From Actinomycetes bacterium (GTDB lineage Bacteria; Actinomycetota; Actinomycetes; Actinomycetales; Cellulomonadaceae): a DNA stretch of 20,380 nucleotides. The notes under the pieces are model-generated. The model saw only the letters and a program-made list of their open reading frames with translations. It was not told the DNA's origin and searched no databases. Shown one piece after another: positions 14,880-20,380 of this stretch (position 1 is its first letter; the number at the start of each line of letters is the position of its first letter). The translations under genes were made by a program, and so were the position numbers. The stretch covers positions 1 through 20,380 of the forward strand of contig JAEWEJ010000366.1 in the NCBI GenBank assembly GCA_023389455.1, in the 5' to 3' direction.

Positions 14880-15326
14880 GTGACGACGCACCGCACCCCG
14901 ACCACCGGCGAGGGAGACGGACCCGCGCGCACGCTCGGACGGGTCCTGCTGGGCGGGTTCCTCGCGTTCGCCGGCACGAGCCACCTGACGTTCGCCCGCG
15001 AGGAGTTCCAGGCGCAGGTGCCGTCGTGGGTGCCGGTGGGCACCGACCTCGTCGTCGTCGGGTCCGGGGTCGTGGAGATCGCGCTGGGCACCGCGTTGGT
15101 GGTCGCCCCACGGCGCTACCGCCCGTGGGTCGGCGCGGCCGCCGCGGCGTTCTTCGTCGCCGTGCTCCCGGGCAACGTCGCGCAGTACGTCGAGCGCAAC
15201 GACGGGTTCGGGCTCGACACGGACGCCAAGCGTCTGGCCCGCCTGCCGTTCCAGGGGGTCCTGGTCCTGTGGGCGCTGTGGTCCACGGGCGCCTGGCGCG
15301 CGTGGCGCGGGCGCCGACGGGCCTGA
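14880..15326 (+). CDS. DoxX-like small membrane protein
   Basis: A 148-residue integral membrane protein with four predicted segments: about 18-35 (LGRVLLGGFLAFAGTSHL), 52-72, 78-97 and 118-135. Its length, the GTSHL region after the first helix and the WVGAAAAAFFVAVLPGNVAQ third helix resemble DoxX/MauE-type proteins. Their function is mostly unclear, with some linked to redox or thiol stress. The GTG start has GAGGAGG five bases upstream (14868-14874). A TAGCCT at 14845-14850 may be the -10. It is 141 bp after the SDR gene and convergent with the GH43 gene. Confidence 0.75.
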   Translation: MTTHRTPTTGEGDGPARTLGRVLLGGFLAFAGTSHLTFAREEFQAQVPSWVPVGTDLVVVGSGVVEIALGTALVVAPRRYRPWVGAAAAAFFVAVLPGNVAQYVERNDGFGLDTDAKRLARLPFQGVLVLWALWSTGAWRAWRGRRRA

Positions 15327-15375
15327 CGGCCCGGCGGAGGGTCGGCCCGCACAGACCGAGCACGGGCCGCGACCC

Positions 15376-15424
15376 GGGCAGCGCCGCGGTGTGACCGCAA
15401 CGCCGCCCGGGCCCGGTGCTGCCC
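15376..15424. terminator. Possible weak hairpin between convergent DoxX-like and GH43 genes
   Basis: GGGCAGC (15376-15382) can pair with GCTGCCC (15418-15424) around a G/C-rich interior with some further pairing. It is the only inverted repeat I found in the 139-bp convergent gap, and it is much weaker than the hairpins at 639 and 13719. Confidence 0.3.
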
Positions 15425-15465
15425 CGCGTGTCGTCGGGAGGTCCGGGGGCAGCACGCTCACGACC

Positions 15466-17571
15466 TCAGGGCGTCGTCAGGTCGAAGCTCCTCACCGTCA
15501 CCGCACCGCCGAGGGCGGAGGTGGCGTGGTTGAAGATGCCGAACCGGTAGCCCATGAAGAACTGCCAGTCGTTGTTGAGTGTGAACACCGGTCCGAGGGT
15601 CCGGAACGTGCTGCCGTCCGTGCTGTAGGAGAAGGTCGCCTGGCGGCCCGACCCCGGCCGGATGTCGGCCGACGCCCGCAGCCAGATCCGCCCCGACGGC
15701 ACGCTCGCGCTCGCGCGCTCGGTCCCCGTGCTGGTGGTGGCCCACGACGAGCTCATCGCGAGGCCGTCCGTCATGACGACCCGCGAGCTGCCGTCGTTGT
15801 TGCGCACCACCCCGATCCACGCCGACGACTGCCGCAGCATCGCCAGCCCGGCCCGGTCGCCGGCCCGCATCTGCGAGTGGTCGAGCTCGATCGTGGCCGT
15901 GGACGACGGCCCCTGGATCCGGTGCGTCAGGGTGTTGCGCGCCGCGTACAGGTCGGTGGTGACCGTGGCCGTCTGCAGCCGCAACCCGTCGCCGACGGAG
16001 AACCGGCTGGTGTCCGGGTTGTGGTTCCACTCCCACCGGTGCCCGAGGGTGCTGCCGGTGAACGTGTCCCGCCCGGTCATCGACGCGACGGTGCGCGTCG
16101 TGGTGATGGCGGGCCGGGGGTACGTCGCGCCCCAGCGCCCGTTGACGGTCTGGACGCTCGGCCAGCCGTCGGTCCAGATCAGCGGCGCGAGGGTGGGCAT
16201 GCGACCGCCGGGGTACGCGTCGGTGAACGCCATGTACCACCAGTCGCCGGCCTGGGTCTGCACGATGCCGCCCTGGTGCGGGACGCCGCCGCCGCTGATC
16301 GGCCCCGGCAGGTCCAGCAGGACCCGGCGCTGCTCGTACGGGCCGAACGGGGACCGCGAGCGCAGCACGTACTGGCCGTTGGCCGGGCGGGTCAGCCAGA
16401 TGTAGTAGTAGCCGTCCTTCTTGTAGAAGCGGGCGCCCTCGAGCGTCCCGATGTCGGACGGCGTCTGGTAGACCTGCTGCGCCCGCACCTGCTGGGTGCC
16501 GTCGGCGCTGAGCTGCGCGACGCTGATGGTGCCGTTGCCGTACGCGACGTACATCGTGTCGTCGTCGACGAGCAGGCCGGCGTCGTAGTAGCACTGGTTC
16601 ATCCGCGCCTTCTTGGTCCACGTGCCGTCGACGGCCGAGGCCGTGTAGACGTACGTGCGGTTGAACTCCGTGCAGCCGTACCAGTAGTAGGTGCTGTTGC
16701 TCGGGCGGTAGCCGAGGGTCGACGCCCAGATGCCCTTGACGTAGCGGTTGCCGCCCGTGAGGTCGTACTTCGCGTCGTCGAAGTCGAGCCGTGGCACCGA
16801 GTGCCCGGCGTACTCCCAGCTCACGAGGTCGTACGAGCGCAGGACCGGGGCGCCCGGGGAGTAGTGCATGGTCGAGGCGGAGTAGTAGTACGCGTCGCCC
16901 ACGCGGATGATGTCGCCGTCGGCGAAGTCCTGCCAGACGACCGGGTTGGTGAACGTGCCGGTCACGGGGGGTGGGGTCCCTGTCGGAGTCGGAGTCGGGG
17001 TCGGCGTCGGGCCGGGAGGCGGAGTGGTGCCGACGGGCACGAGCTGCCACTGCTGGTTGGTGCCGCCCCAGCTGGTGTACTGGACGATCTCGGCGTTGTC
17101 GGCGGTCGAGGCGTTCTGGACCTCCAGCGCCTTGCCCGAGTTCCGGTTGACCAGTGTCACGTAGCCCGTGCCGTTGTCCTGCACGCGCCACTGCTGGTTC
17201 GCGCCGCCGTGGTCGCTGTACTGCGTCACGCGGGCCCCGTCAGCGGTGGACCAGCCCTGGACGTCCAGGACCTTGCCCGACAGCACCGAGGCCACGCGGT
17301 GGTAGCCGCCGCCGGCGTCGATGAACCGCCACTGCTGGTTCGTCGCCGTGCCGCGGGTCCACTGGGTCAGGCGGGCGCCGTCGCCGGTGGCGAAGTTGTA
17401 CACGTCGAGCGCCTTGCCGCTGTTGCGGTTGACCAGGACGTACGCGGTCCCGGTGTCGGGGGCGGCAGCCGCGGGCAGCGCCGCCAGGGACGCGCCGATC
17501 GTGGCGAGCGCCGCGAGGACGGCGGCCGCGACGCGGGGGCGTCGCGACGTCGGGGCAGAGGTGGCACGCAT
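15466..17571 (-). CDS. Secreted family 43 glycoside hydrolase with N-terminal CBM13 (ricin) domain
   Basis: A 701-residue exoenzyme. The signal peptide (about 1-37) has an Arg-rich start, a long Ala/Leu core and cleavage after an Ala run. A CBM13 beta-trefoil follows, its three repeats marked by QQW at 79-81, 126-128 and 173-175, spaced exactly 47 residues. A PT-rich linker (about 180-203) leads into a GH43 five-bladed propeller (about 205-505). Likely catalytic residues are the base Asp218 in FADGD, the pKa modulator Asp330 in YDAGLL and the acid Glu378 in TLEGARF. A concanavalin-like C-terminal domain (about 510-701) completes a beta-xylosidase/alpha-L-arabinofuranosidase architecture; which activity cannot be decided. 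The ATG at 17571 was chosen over an in-frame one at 17628 because GAGGAG lies 5 nt before it and the signal peptide starts there. Confidence 0.93.
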   Translation of the reverse strand: MRATSAPTSRRPRVAAAVLAALATIGASLAALPAAAAPDTGTAYVLVNRNSGKALDVYNFATGDGARLTQWTRGTATNQQWRFIDAGGGYHRVASVLSGKVLDVQGWSTADGARVTQYSDHGGANQQWRVQDNGTGYVTLVNRNSGKALEVQNASTADNAEIVQYTSWGGTNQQWQLVPVGTTPPPGPTPTPTPTPTGTPPPVTGTFTNPVVWQDFADGDIIRVGDAYYYSASTMHYSPGAPVLRSYDLVSWEYAGHSVPRLDFDDAKYDLTGGNRYVKGIWASTLGYRPSNSTYYWYGCTEFNRTYVYTASAVDGTWTKKARMNQCYYDAGLLVDDDTMYVAYGNGTISVAQLSADGTQQVRAQQVYQTPSDIGTLEGARFYKKDGYYYIWLTRPANGQYVLRSRSPFGPYEQRRVLLDLPGPISGGGVPHQGGIVQTQAGDWWYMAFTDAYPGGRMPTLAPLIWTDGWPSVQTVNGRWGATYPRPAITTTRTVASMTGRDTFTGSTLGHRWEWNHNPDTSRFSVGDGLRLQTATVTTDLYAARNTLTHRIQGPSSTATIELDHSQMRAGDRAGLAMLRQSSAWIGVVRNNDGSSRVVMTDGLAMSSSWATTSTGTERASASVPSGRIWLRASADIRPGSGRQATFSYSTDGSTFRTLGPVFTLNNDWQFFMGYRFGIFNHATSALGGAVTVRSFDLTTP

Positions 17572-17576
17572 CAGGG

Positions 17577-17582
17577 CTCCTC
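17577..17582 (-). promoter_or_regulatory. Ribosome binding site deciding the GH43 start
   Basis: GAGGAG on the minus strand lies 5 nt before the ATG at 17571. The alternative in-frame ATG at 17628 has no such site and would overlap the operator at 17616-17629. Confidence 0.7.
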
Positions 17583-17615
17583 GGGCAGGAGACGGGCGGA
17601 CGCGCCGCAGCGCGG

Positions 17616-17629
17616 TGTGATCGTTCACA
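17616..17629. promoter_or_regulatory. lac-operator-like palindrome upstream of GH43
   Basis: TGTGATCGTTCACA has perfect 5-bp arms around a CG-centred core. It matches 12 of 14 bases of the idealised E. coli lac operator TGTGAGCGCTCACA. It lies 45-58 bp before the GH43 start codon. The 4-bp spacer argues against a CRP/GlxR site, which has 6. Confidence 0.55.
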
Positions 17630-17715
17630 ACCCGCCGCGGACGACAGCGGTGTCGTCGCGGGCGGTGCCGCCATGCTGCCGCCGGGTCCGGGGGGCCACA
17701 AGGCAGGCAGGACCG

Positions 17716-17728
17716 TCGAAGCGTTTCA
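17716..17728. promoter_or_regulatory. Second LacI-family-like site in the GH43/DUF2891 gap
   Basis: TCGAAGCGTTTCA contains the near-palindrome GAAGCGTTTC, close to the common LacI-family core GAAACGTTTC. It lies about 150 bp upstream of GH43 and 160 bp upstream of the DUF2891 gene. Confidence 0.4.
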
Positions 17729-17885
17729 CCCGCGGTGCGGAGGTGTCCCCCGTCGGGGACGGGCCGGGGGCGGCGGGCCCGCCTCGCGGGGCCGACTCGG
17801 CGGAGCCCCGGACCGGGGTGGCAGTCCCGGTGCGCGGCCGACGACGCGGGTCGAGGCCGCGGCGTCCGTGCGGGAGGCTGTGGAG

Positions 17886-18866
17886 ATGACCGAGACGAGC
17901 CTGCCGCCGCTCACCCGCTACGCGTCCGTCGTCGCGACGAACCTCGCGACGCCGTGGCCGTACCACCTGATGCACCTGGCCACCGGCCCCGACGACGTGC
18001 GCCAGCCGGCCGACCTGTACCCGGCGTTCCACACGTCCTTCGACTGGCACTCCTGCGTCCACATGCACTGGCTGGGCGTCGAGGTGCTGCGCACCGGCCA
18101 CGAGGACGCCGGGCTGCGGGCCCGGATCGACACGAACCTCACCGCCGAGCGGCTCGCGGGCGAGGTCGCGTACCTGCGGGCGCACCCCTCCTTCGAGCGG
18201 CCCTACGGCTGGGCGTGGGCGGCGCGCCTCGCGGCGTCGTGCCGGGCCGCGGCCGACGCCGGCCACGCGGACGCCGCACGCTGGGCCGACGCGACCGCGC
18301 CGCTGGCGGACACGGTGCTGGACCTCGCCGTCCCGTGGATCGCGCGTGCGGAGCACCCGGTGCGGCACGGCCTGCACAGCAACACCGCGTTCGGACTGGC
18401 GCTGCTGCTCACGGCCGCCGACGACCTGGGCCGCACCACCGCGGCACAGGACCTGCGCACCCACGCGCGCCGGCTGTACGGCACCGACCGGGACTGGCCC
18501 GCCCGCTGGGAGCGCAGCGGGCACGACTTCCTGTCCCCCGGCCTGGCGGAGGCCGACCTCATGGCCCGCGTGCTGCGCGCCGACGAGCTGCGCGCCTGGT
18601 TCACCGCGTTCCTGCCCCGGCCGGACGAGGTCACGGCGCCCGCGCGCGTCGTCGACCCCACCGACGGCCACGCCGTCCACCTCGACGGTCTCAACCTCTC
18701 GCGCGCCGGCGCGCTCTTCCGCCTCGCCCGCGCCCTGGACGACCCGTCGCTGCGCGACGCCGGCGACCGTCTGCTCGCCGCCGGCCTGGCCGCGCTGGAG
18801 AACGACGACTTCGTGGCGACCCACTGGCTCGCGTCGTTCGCGTGGGACGCGACGACGAGCCGGTGA
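17886..18866 (+). CDS. DUF2891 domain-containing protein
   Basis: A 326-residue protein with the DUF2891 hallmarks: an N-terminal LTRYASVVATNLATPWPYHL, then FDWHSCVHMHWLGV (Asp53, His55) and FERPYGWAW (Glu104 onward). The remainder is helical, with LHSNTAFGLALLL and NLSRAGALFRLARAL, and suggests an alpha/alpha-toroid like those of glycosidases or epimerases (inference). No signal peptide is seen. The family's function is unknown; the conserved acidic, His and Trp residues hint at carbohydrate binding. The ATG at 17886 follows GGGAGG by 9 nt, and the family's conserved region starts right there. The frame is open back to 17673, but that part is low-complexity. The last 21 bases of its coding end, except for the final codons, recur at 19345-19365. 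Confidence 0.85.
   Translation: MTETSLPPLTRYASVVATNLATPWPYHLMHLATGPDDVRQPADLYPAFHTSFDWHSCVHMHWLGVEVLRTGHEDAGLRARIDTNLTAERLAGEVAYLRAHPSFERPYGWAWAARLAASCRAAADAGHADAARWADATAPLADTVLDLAVPWIARAEHPVRHGLHSNTAFGLALLLTAADDLGRTTAAQDLRTHARRLYGTDRDWPARWERSGHDFLSPGLAEADLMARVLRADELRAWFTAFLPRPDEVTAPARVVDPTDGHAVHLDGLNLSRAGALFRLARALDDPSLRDAGDRLLAAGLAALENDDFVATHWLASFAWDATTSR
18840..18860 (+). repeat. 21-bp direct repeat, copy 1 (3' end of the DUF2891 gene)
   Basis: A 21-base sequence starting GCGTGGGACG and ending GACGACGAGC encodes the last residues of the DUF2891 protein (WDATTS). It is repeated without mismatch at 19345-19365, 505 bp away in the same orientation. Flanking bases (TTC before, GTGAGCG after) recur with small indels. 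Confidence 0.75.
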
Positions 18867-18931
18867 GCGCGGGCGGTGCGCGCACGCCGTCGCCGCGGTT
18901 CCACCCCGCCGGGTTCGGCACGACCTCCCGG

Positions 18932-19225
18932 TCACCCGGTGTCGGTGCCACCGACGTCGTCGTACCGCGTGGACACGACGACGTCCTTCTCGTCGGTCGC
19001 GGCGCCGCACGAGCGGATGAGGACCTTGTTCCAGGTGATGTCACCGCCGAACCCGCCACGGTCGGCCGACAGCACCGTCGACAGGTCCCCCGACCGGAGC
19101 ACGAGCCCGCCCGGCTCGACCTCCTCCCACTCGACCGTGCCGTCGACGAGGTCGTGGACGGCGGACGAGCAGTCCTCGGCGTCACCGAAGGGGACGCGAT
19201 CGACCCCCGTCCGACAGCACGGAGC
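18932..19225 (-). pseudogene. Orphan C-terminal gene fragment, family not recognised
   Basis: A minus-strand frame runs from just after a stop at 19228-19226 to the TGA at 18934-18932. It has no ATG, and its first GTG lies mid-frame. From about 19200 it reads RVPFGDAEDCSSAVHDLVDG, then WEEVEPGGLVLRSGDLSTVL, then GGDITWNKVLIRSCGAATDE. This composition is balanced and protein-like, unlike the Arg/Pro/Ala shadows of other frames. Two cysteines (in DCSS and RSCG) could form a disulfide in an exported protein. It looks like the tail of a gene whose 5' part was replaced by the CBM13 fragment. I cannot assign a family. Confidence 0.55.
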
Positions 19226-19330
19226 TCACGCGGTGGTCCCGTCCCCGGCGTCGATGAACCGCCACTGCTGGTTCGTGCCGGTGCGCCGGGTCGACTGGGT
19301 GAGGCGGGCGCCGACTTCTCGCAGACTCAT
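19212..19330 (-). pseudogene. Frameshifted CBM13 (ricin-type lectin) fragment
   Basis: This fragment aligns with 17278-17380 of the GH43 gene over about 102 bases, with 13 mismatches and one missing base (counted by eye). It encodes GARLTQSTRRTGTNQQWRFI then DAGDGTT in one frame and RVSSVLSDG in the next, against GARLTQW...NQQWRFIDAGGGYHRVASVLSGK in the intact enzyme. The missing base falls near 19238. An ATG at 19330-19328 opens a 34-codon frame that stops at 19226, but it is a fragment of a QxW repeat and not a complete trefoil. It could derive from this GH43 gene or from another CBM13 gene in the genome. Confidence 0.75.
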
Positions 19331-19344
19331 GGGCGGACGGTTCG

Positions 19345-19365
19345 GCGTGGGACGCGACGACGAGC
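19345..19365 (+). repeat. 21-bp direct repeat, copy 2
   Basis: Identical to 18840-18860. The bases before (TTCG plus one extra G) and after (a GTGAGCG 12 bases later than expected) suggest a longer decayed duplication of the end of the DUF2891 gene. Confidence 0.75.
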
Positions 19366-19395
19366 GGCCGTCGGAGGTGAGCGGACCGCACACCG

Positions 19396-20380
19396 TCAGA
19401 CGGTAGCGGGACCGCCGAGCCCGTCTCCCGACGCCGCCGACCCCAGTCGCGCCAGCGCACCGTGGGCCGCGACGACGCCCGTGCTGAACGACGCCTGCAG
19501 CAGGTAGCCGCCCGTCGGCGCCTCCCAGTCGAGCATCTCCCCGGCGACGTACGTGCCCGGCAGCGCGCGCAGCATCAGCGACTCGTCGACCTGCGACCAC
19601 GCGATGCCGCCCGCCGTCGAGATCGCCTTGTCGATCGGCATGGTGGCCGTCACCACGACGGGCACGGCCTTGATCCGCTCCGCCATCCCGGAGGACGGCA
19701 GGGCGCCCGCGTCGGCCTCGCGCAGCAGCCCGATCGCCGCGGGGTCCAGGCCCACGGTTCGGCGCAGCCAGGACGAGCCCGAGTCCTTCGGGCGGCGACG
19801 GCGGAGCCGTTCGTCGAGCTGGGCGACGGTGAGGTCGGGTCGCAGGTCGATCTCGACGACACAGCGGCCGTCCGCGTCGAGCGCCTGCCGGATCGCGGCA
19901 CCGATGGCGTAGACCGGGCCACCTTCGAGGCCCGTGCGGGTGAGCATCGCGTCGCCACGGACTGGTGCCGGACGCCCGCGGACCGTCAGCGCGACGTTCT
20001 TCAGCGGCGCGCCGGCGAACCGCTGCACGAAGACCTCGGTCCATCCCACCCTGACGCCGACGTTGGCTGCGCGCAGCGGCGTGACCGCGATCCCGCGATC
20101 CGTGAACGGGCCGACCCAGCCACCGTCGGCGCCCAGCCGCGGCCAGGACGCGCCACCCAGCGCGAGCACGGTCACGTCACCGCCGACCTCGGGCGTCGTG
20201 CCGTCGGCACCCGTGAACCGCGACGCGCCGCCGGACGACCACCCGTCCCACCGCTGCCGCTTCTCGATCCGCACCCCGAGCTCGGTCAGCCGCGCGAGCC
20301 ACGCACGCATCAGGGGCGTCGCCCGGAACGAGCGCGGGAAGACCCGTCCGCTCGTCCCGACGACCGTCGGCTCCCCCAGC
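19396..20380 (-). CDS. NAD(P)/FAD-dependent oxidoreductase (TIGR03862/BaiN-like), 5' end outside window
   Basis: About 328 C-terminal residues of a flavoprotein of the HI0933/BaiN-like family. At the right edge the frame is open and reads LGEPTVVGTSGRVFPRSFRA then TPLMRAWLARL, a stretch found in the middle of these proteins. The ATG at 20310 is therefore internal and the gene continues past 20380. The inserted domain follows (GGDVTVLALGGASWPRLGADG and the GAPLKNVALTVRG strand). The C-terminal FAD segment is GTYVAGEMLDWEAPTGGYLL then QASFSTGVVAA, which closes the flavin site. The N-terminal Rossmann motif GxGxxG lies outside. The biochemical role is poorly known for most members. The gene is normal at its 3' end and lies next to the scrambled region. 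Confidence 0.88.
   Translation of the reverse strand, partial: LGEPTVVGTSGRVFPRSFRATPLMRAWLARLTELGVRIEKRQRWDGWSSGGASRFTGADGTTPEVGGDVTVLALGGASWPRLGADGGWVGPFTDRGIAVTPLRAANVGVRVGWTEVFVQRFAGAPLKNVALTVRGRPAPVRGDAMLTRTGLEGGPVYAIGAAIRQALDADGRCVVEIDLRPDLTVAQLDERLRRRRPKDSGSSWLRRTVGLDPAAIGLLREADAGALPSSGMAERIKAVPVVVTATMPIDKAISTAGGIAWSQVDESLMLRALPGTYVAGEMLDWEAPTGGYLLQASFSTGVVAAHGALARLGSAASGDGLGGPATV

Larger units (their letters stand above)
17572..17885. promoter_or_regulatory. Divergent control region, GH43 / DUF2891
   Basis: This 314-bp region separates the two divergent genes. It contains two LacI-type palindromes (17616-17629 and 17716-17728) and both ribosome sites. I could not pick a convincing -35/-10 pair for either direction, and no small gene is evident. 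Confidence 0.5.
18867..19395. other. Scrambled gene-remnant region without an intact gene
   Basis: This is a 529-bp gap between the DUF2891 gene and the flavoprotein gene. In order it holds an orphan gene tail (18932-19225, minus), a CBM13 fragment (19212-19330, minus) and a second copy of the DUF2891 3' end (19345-19365, plus). No transposase, terminal inverted repeat or tRNA is visible that would explain the assembly. Confidence 0.7.

Noticed and set aside
16978..17022. Short tandem repeat (GGAGTC/GGGGTC units) as a microsatellite or regulatory repeat
   Set aside because: It encodes the Pro-Thr linker of the GH43 enzyme on the minus strand and is explained by that.
17616..17629. CRP/GlxR-type site reading of TGTGA...TCACA
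   Set aside because: The spacer is 4 bp where CRP-family sites need 6. The CG-centred core fits a LacI-family operator better.
19226..19330. 34-codon ORF as a real small protein
   Set aside because: It is a fragment of one CBM13 repeat that continues in another frame after a 1-base deletion. No ribosome site was found.
18861..19344. Insertion sequence or MITE between the 21-bp repeats
   Set aside because: No transposase, no terminal inverted repeats and a repeat longer than usual target duplications. Only the duplication itself is supported.
1..20380. CRISPR arrays, tRNA, rRNA, prophage or defence genes
   Set aside because: No regularly spaced repeats, cloverleaf sequences, phage structural genes or known defence domains were seen on reading through.

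Overview
High-GC (roughly 75%) DNA with GTG starts, near-absolute G/C at third codon positions and a PT-linker cellulase-style architecture. It looks like a chromosomal segment of a polysaccharide-degrading actinobacterium, most likely Cellulomonas or a close relative (inferred from composition and gene families; no database search was possible).

Layout. (1) 1-617: 3' end of a NYN/LOTUS-type protein running in from the left, closed by a strong hairpin. (2) 4622-696, minus strand: a tight four-gene run of ABC ATPase, FtsX-type permease, alpha/beta hydrolase and DUF5684 membrane protein. (3) 4840-5874: luciferase-like flavin oxidoreductase. (4) 7029-5899, minus: RlmC-type rRNA uracil methyltransferase, with a broken SRPBCC (AHSA1-like) gene just upstream. 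(5) 7317-13703: a carbohydrate-use locus. A LacI regulator diverges from an operon of solute-binding lipoprotein, MalF-like permease, MalG-like permease and a GH127 beta-L-arabinofuranosidase. (6) 13941-15326: an SDR oxidoreductase behind a CebR/CelR-type palindrome, then a small DoxX-like membrane protein. (7) 17571-15466, minus: a secreted CBM13-GH43 enzyme, divergent from a DUF2891 gene (17886-18866). (8) 18867-19395: a scrambled stretch with no intact gene. It holds a frameshifted CBM13 fragment, an orphan gene tail and a second copy of the 3' end of the DUF2891 gene. (9) 19396-20380, minus: the C-terminal part of a flavoprotein cut by the right edge.

How the genes fit together. The central locus reads as an arabinofuranoside utilisation system. 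The secreted GH43 would trim arabinose- or xylose-containing polymers. The lipoprotein and two permeases would import the oligosaccharides, and the cytoplasmic GH127 would release L-arabinose. No sugar-ABC ATPase is present, so a shared MsiK-type ATPase encoded elsewhere is expected. Three different LacI-family-like palindromes lie in front of the transporter operon, the SDR gene and the GH43 gene, which suggests layered control by more than one regulator.

I saw no CRISPR array, tRNA, rRNA, transposase or defence system. The least ordinary parts are the scrambled 18.9-19.4 kb stretch, the collapsed SRPBCC gene, the set of operators, and two places where a TAG stop codon seems to double as a -10 element.
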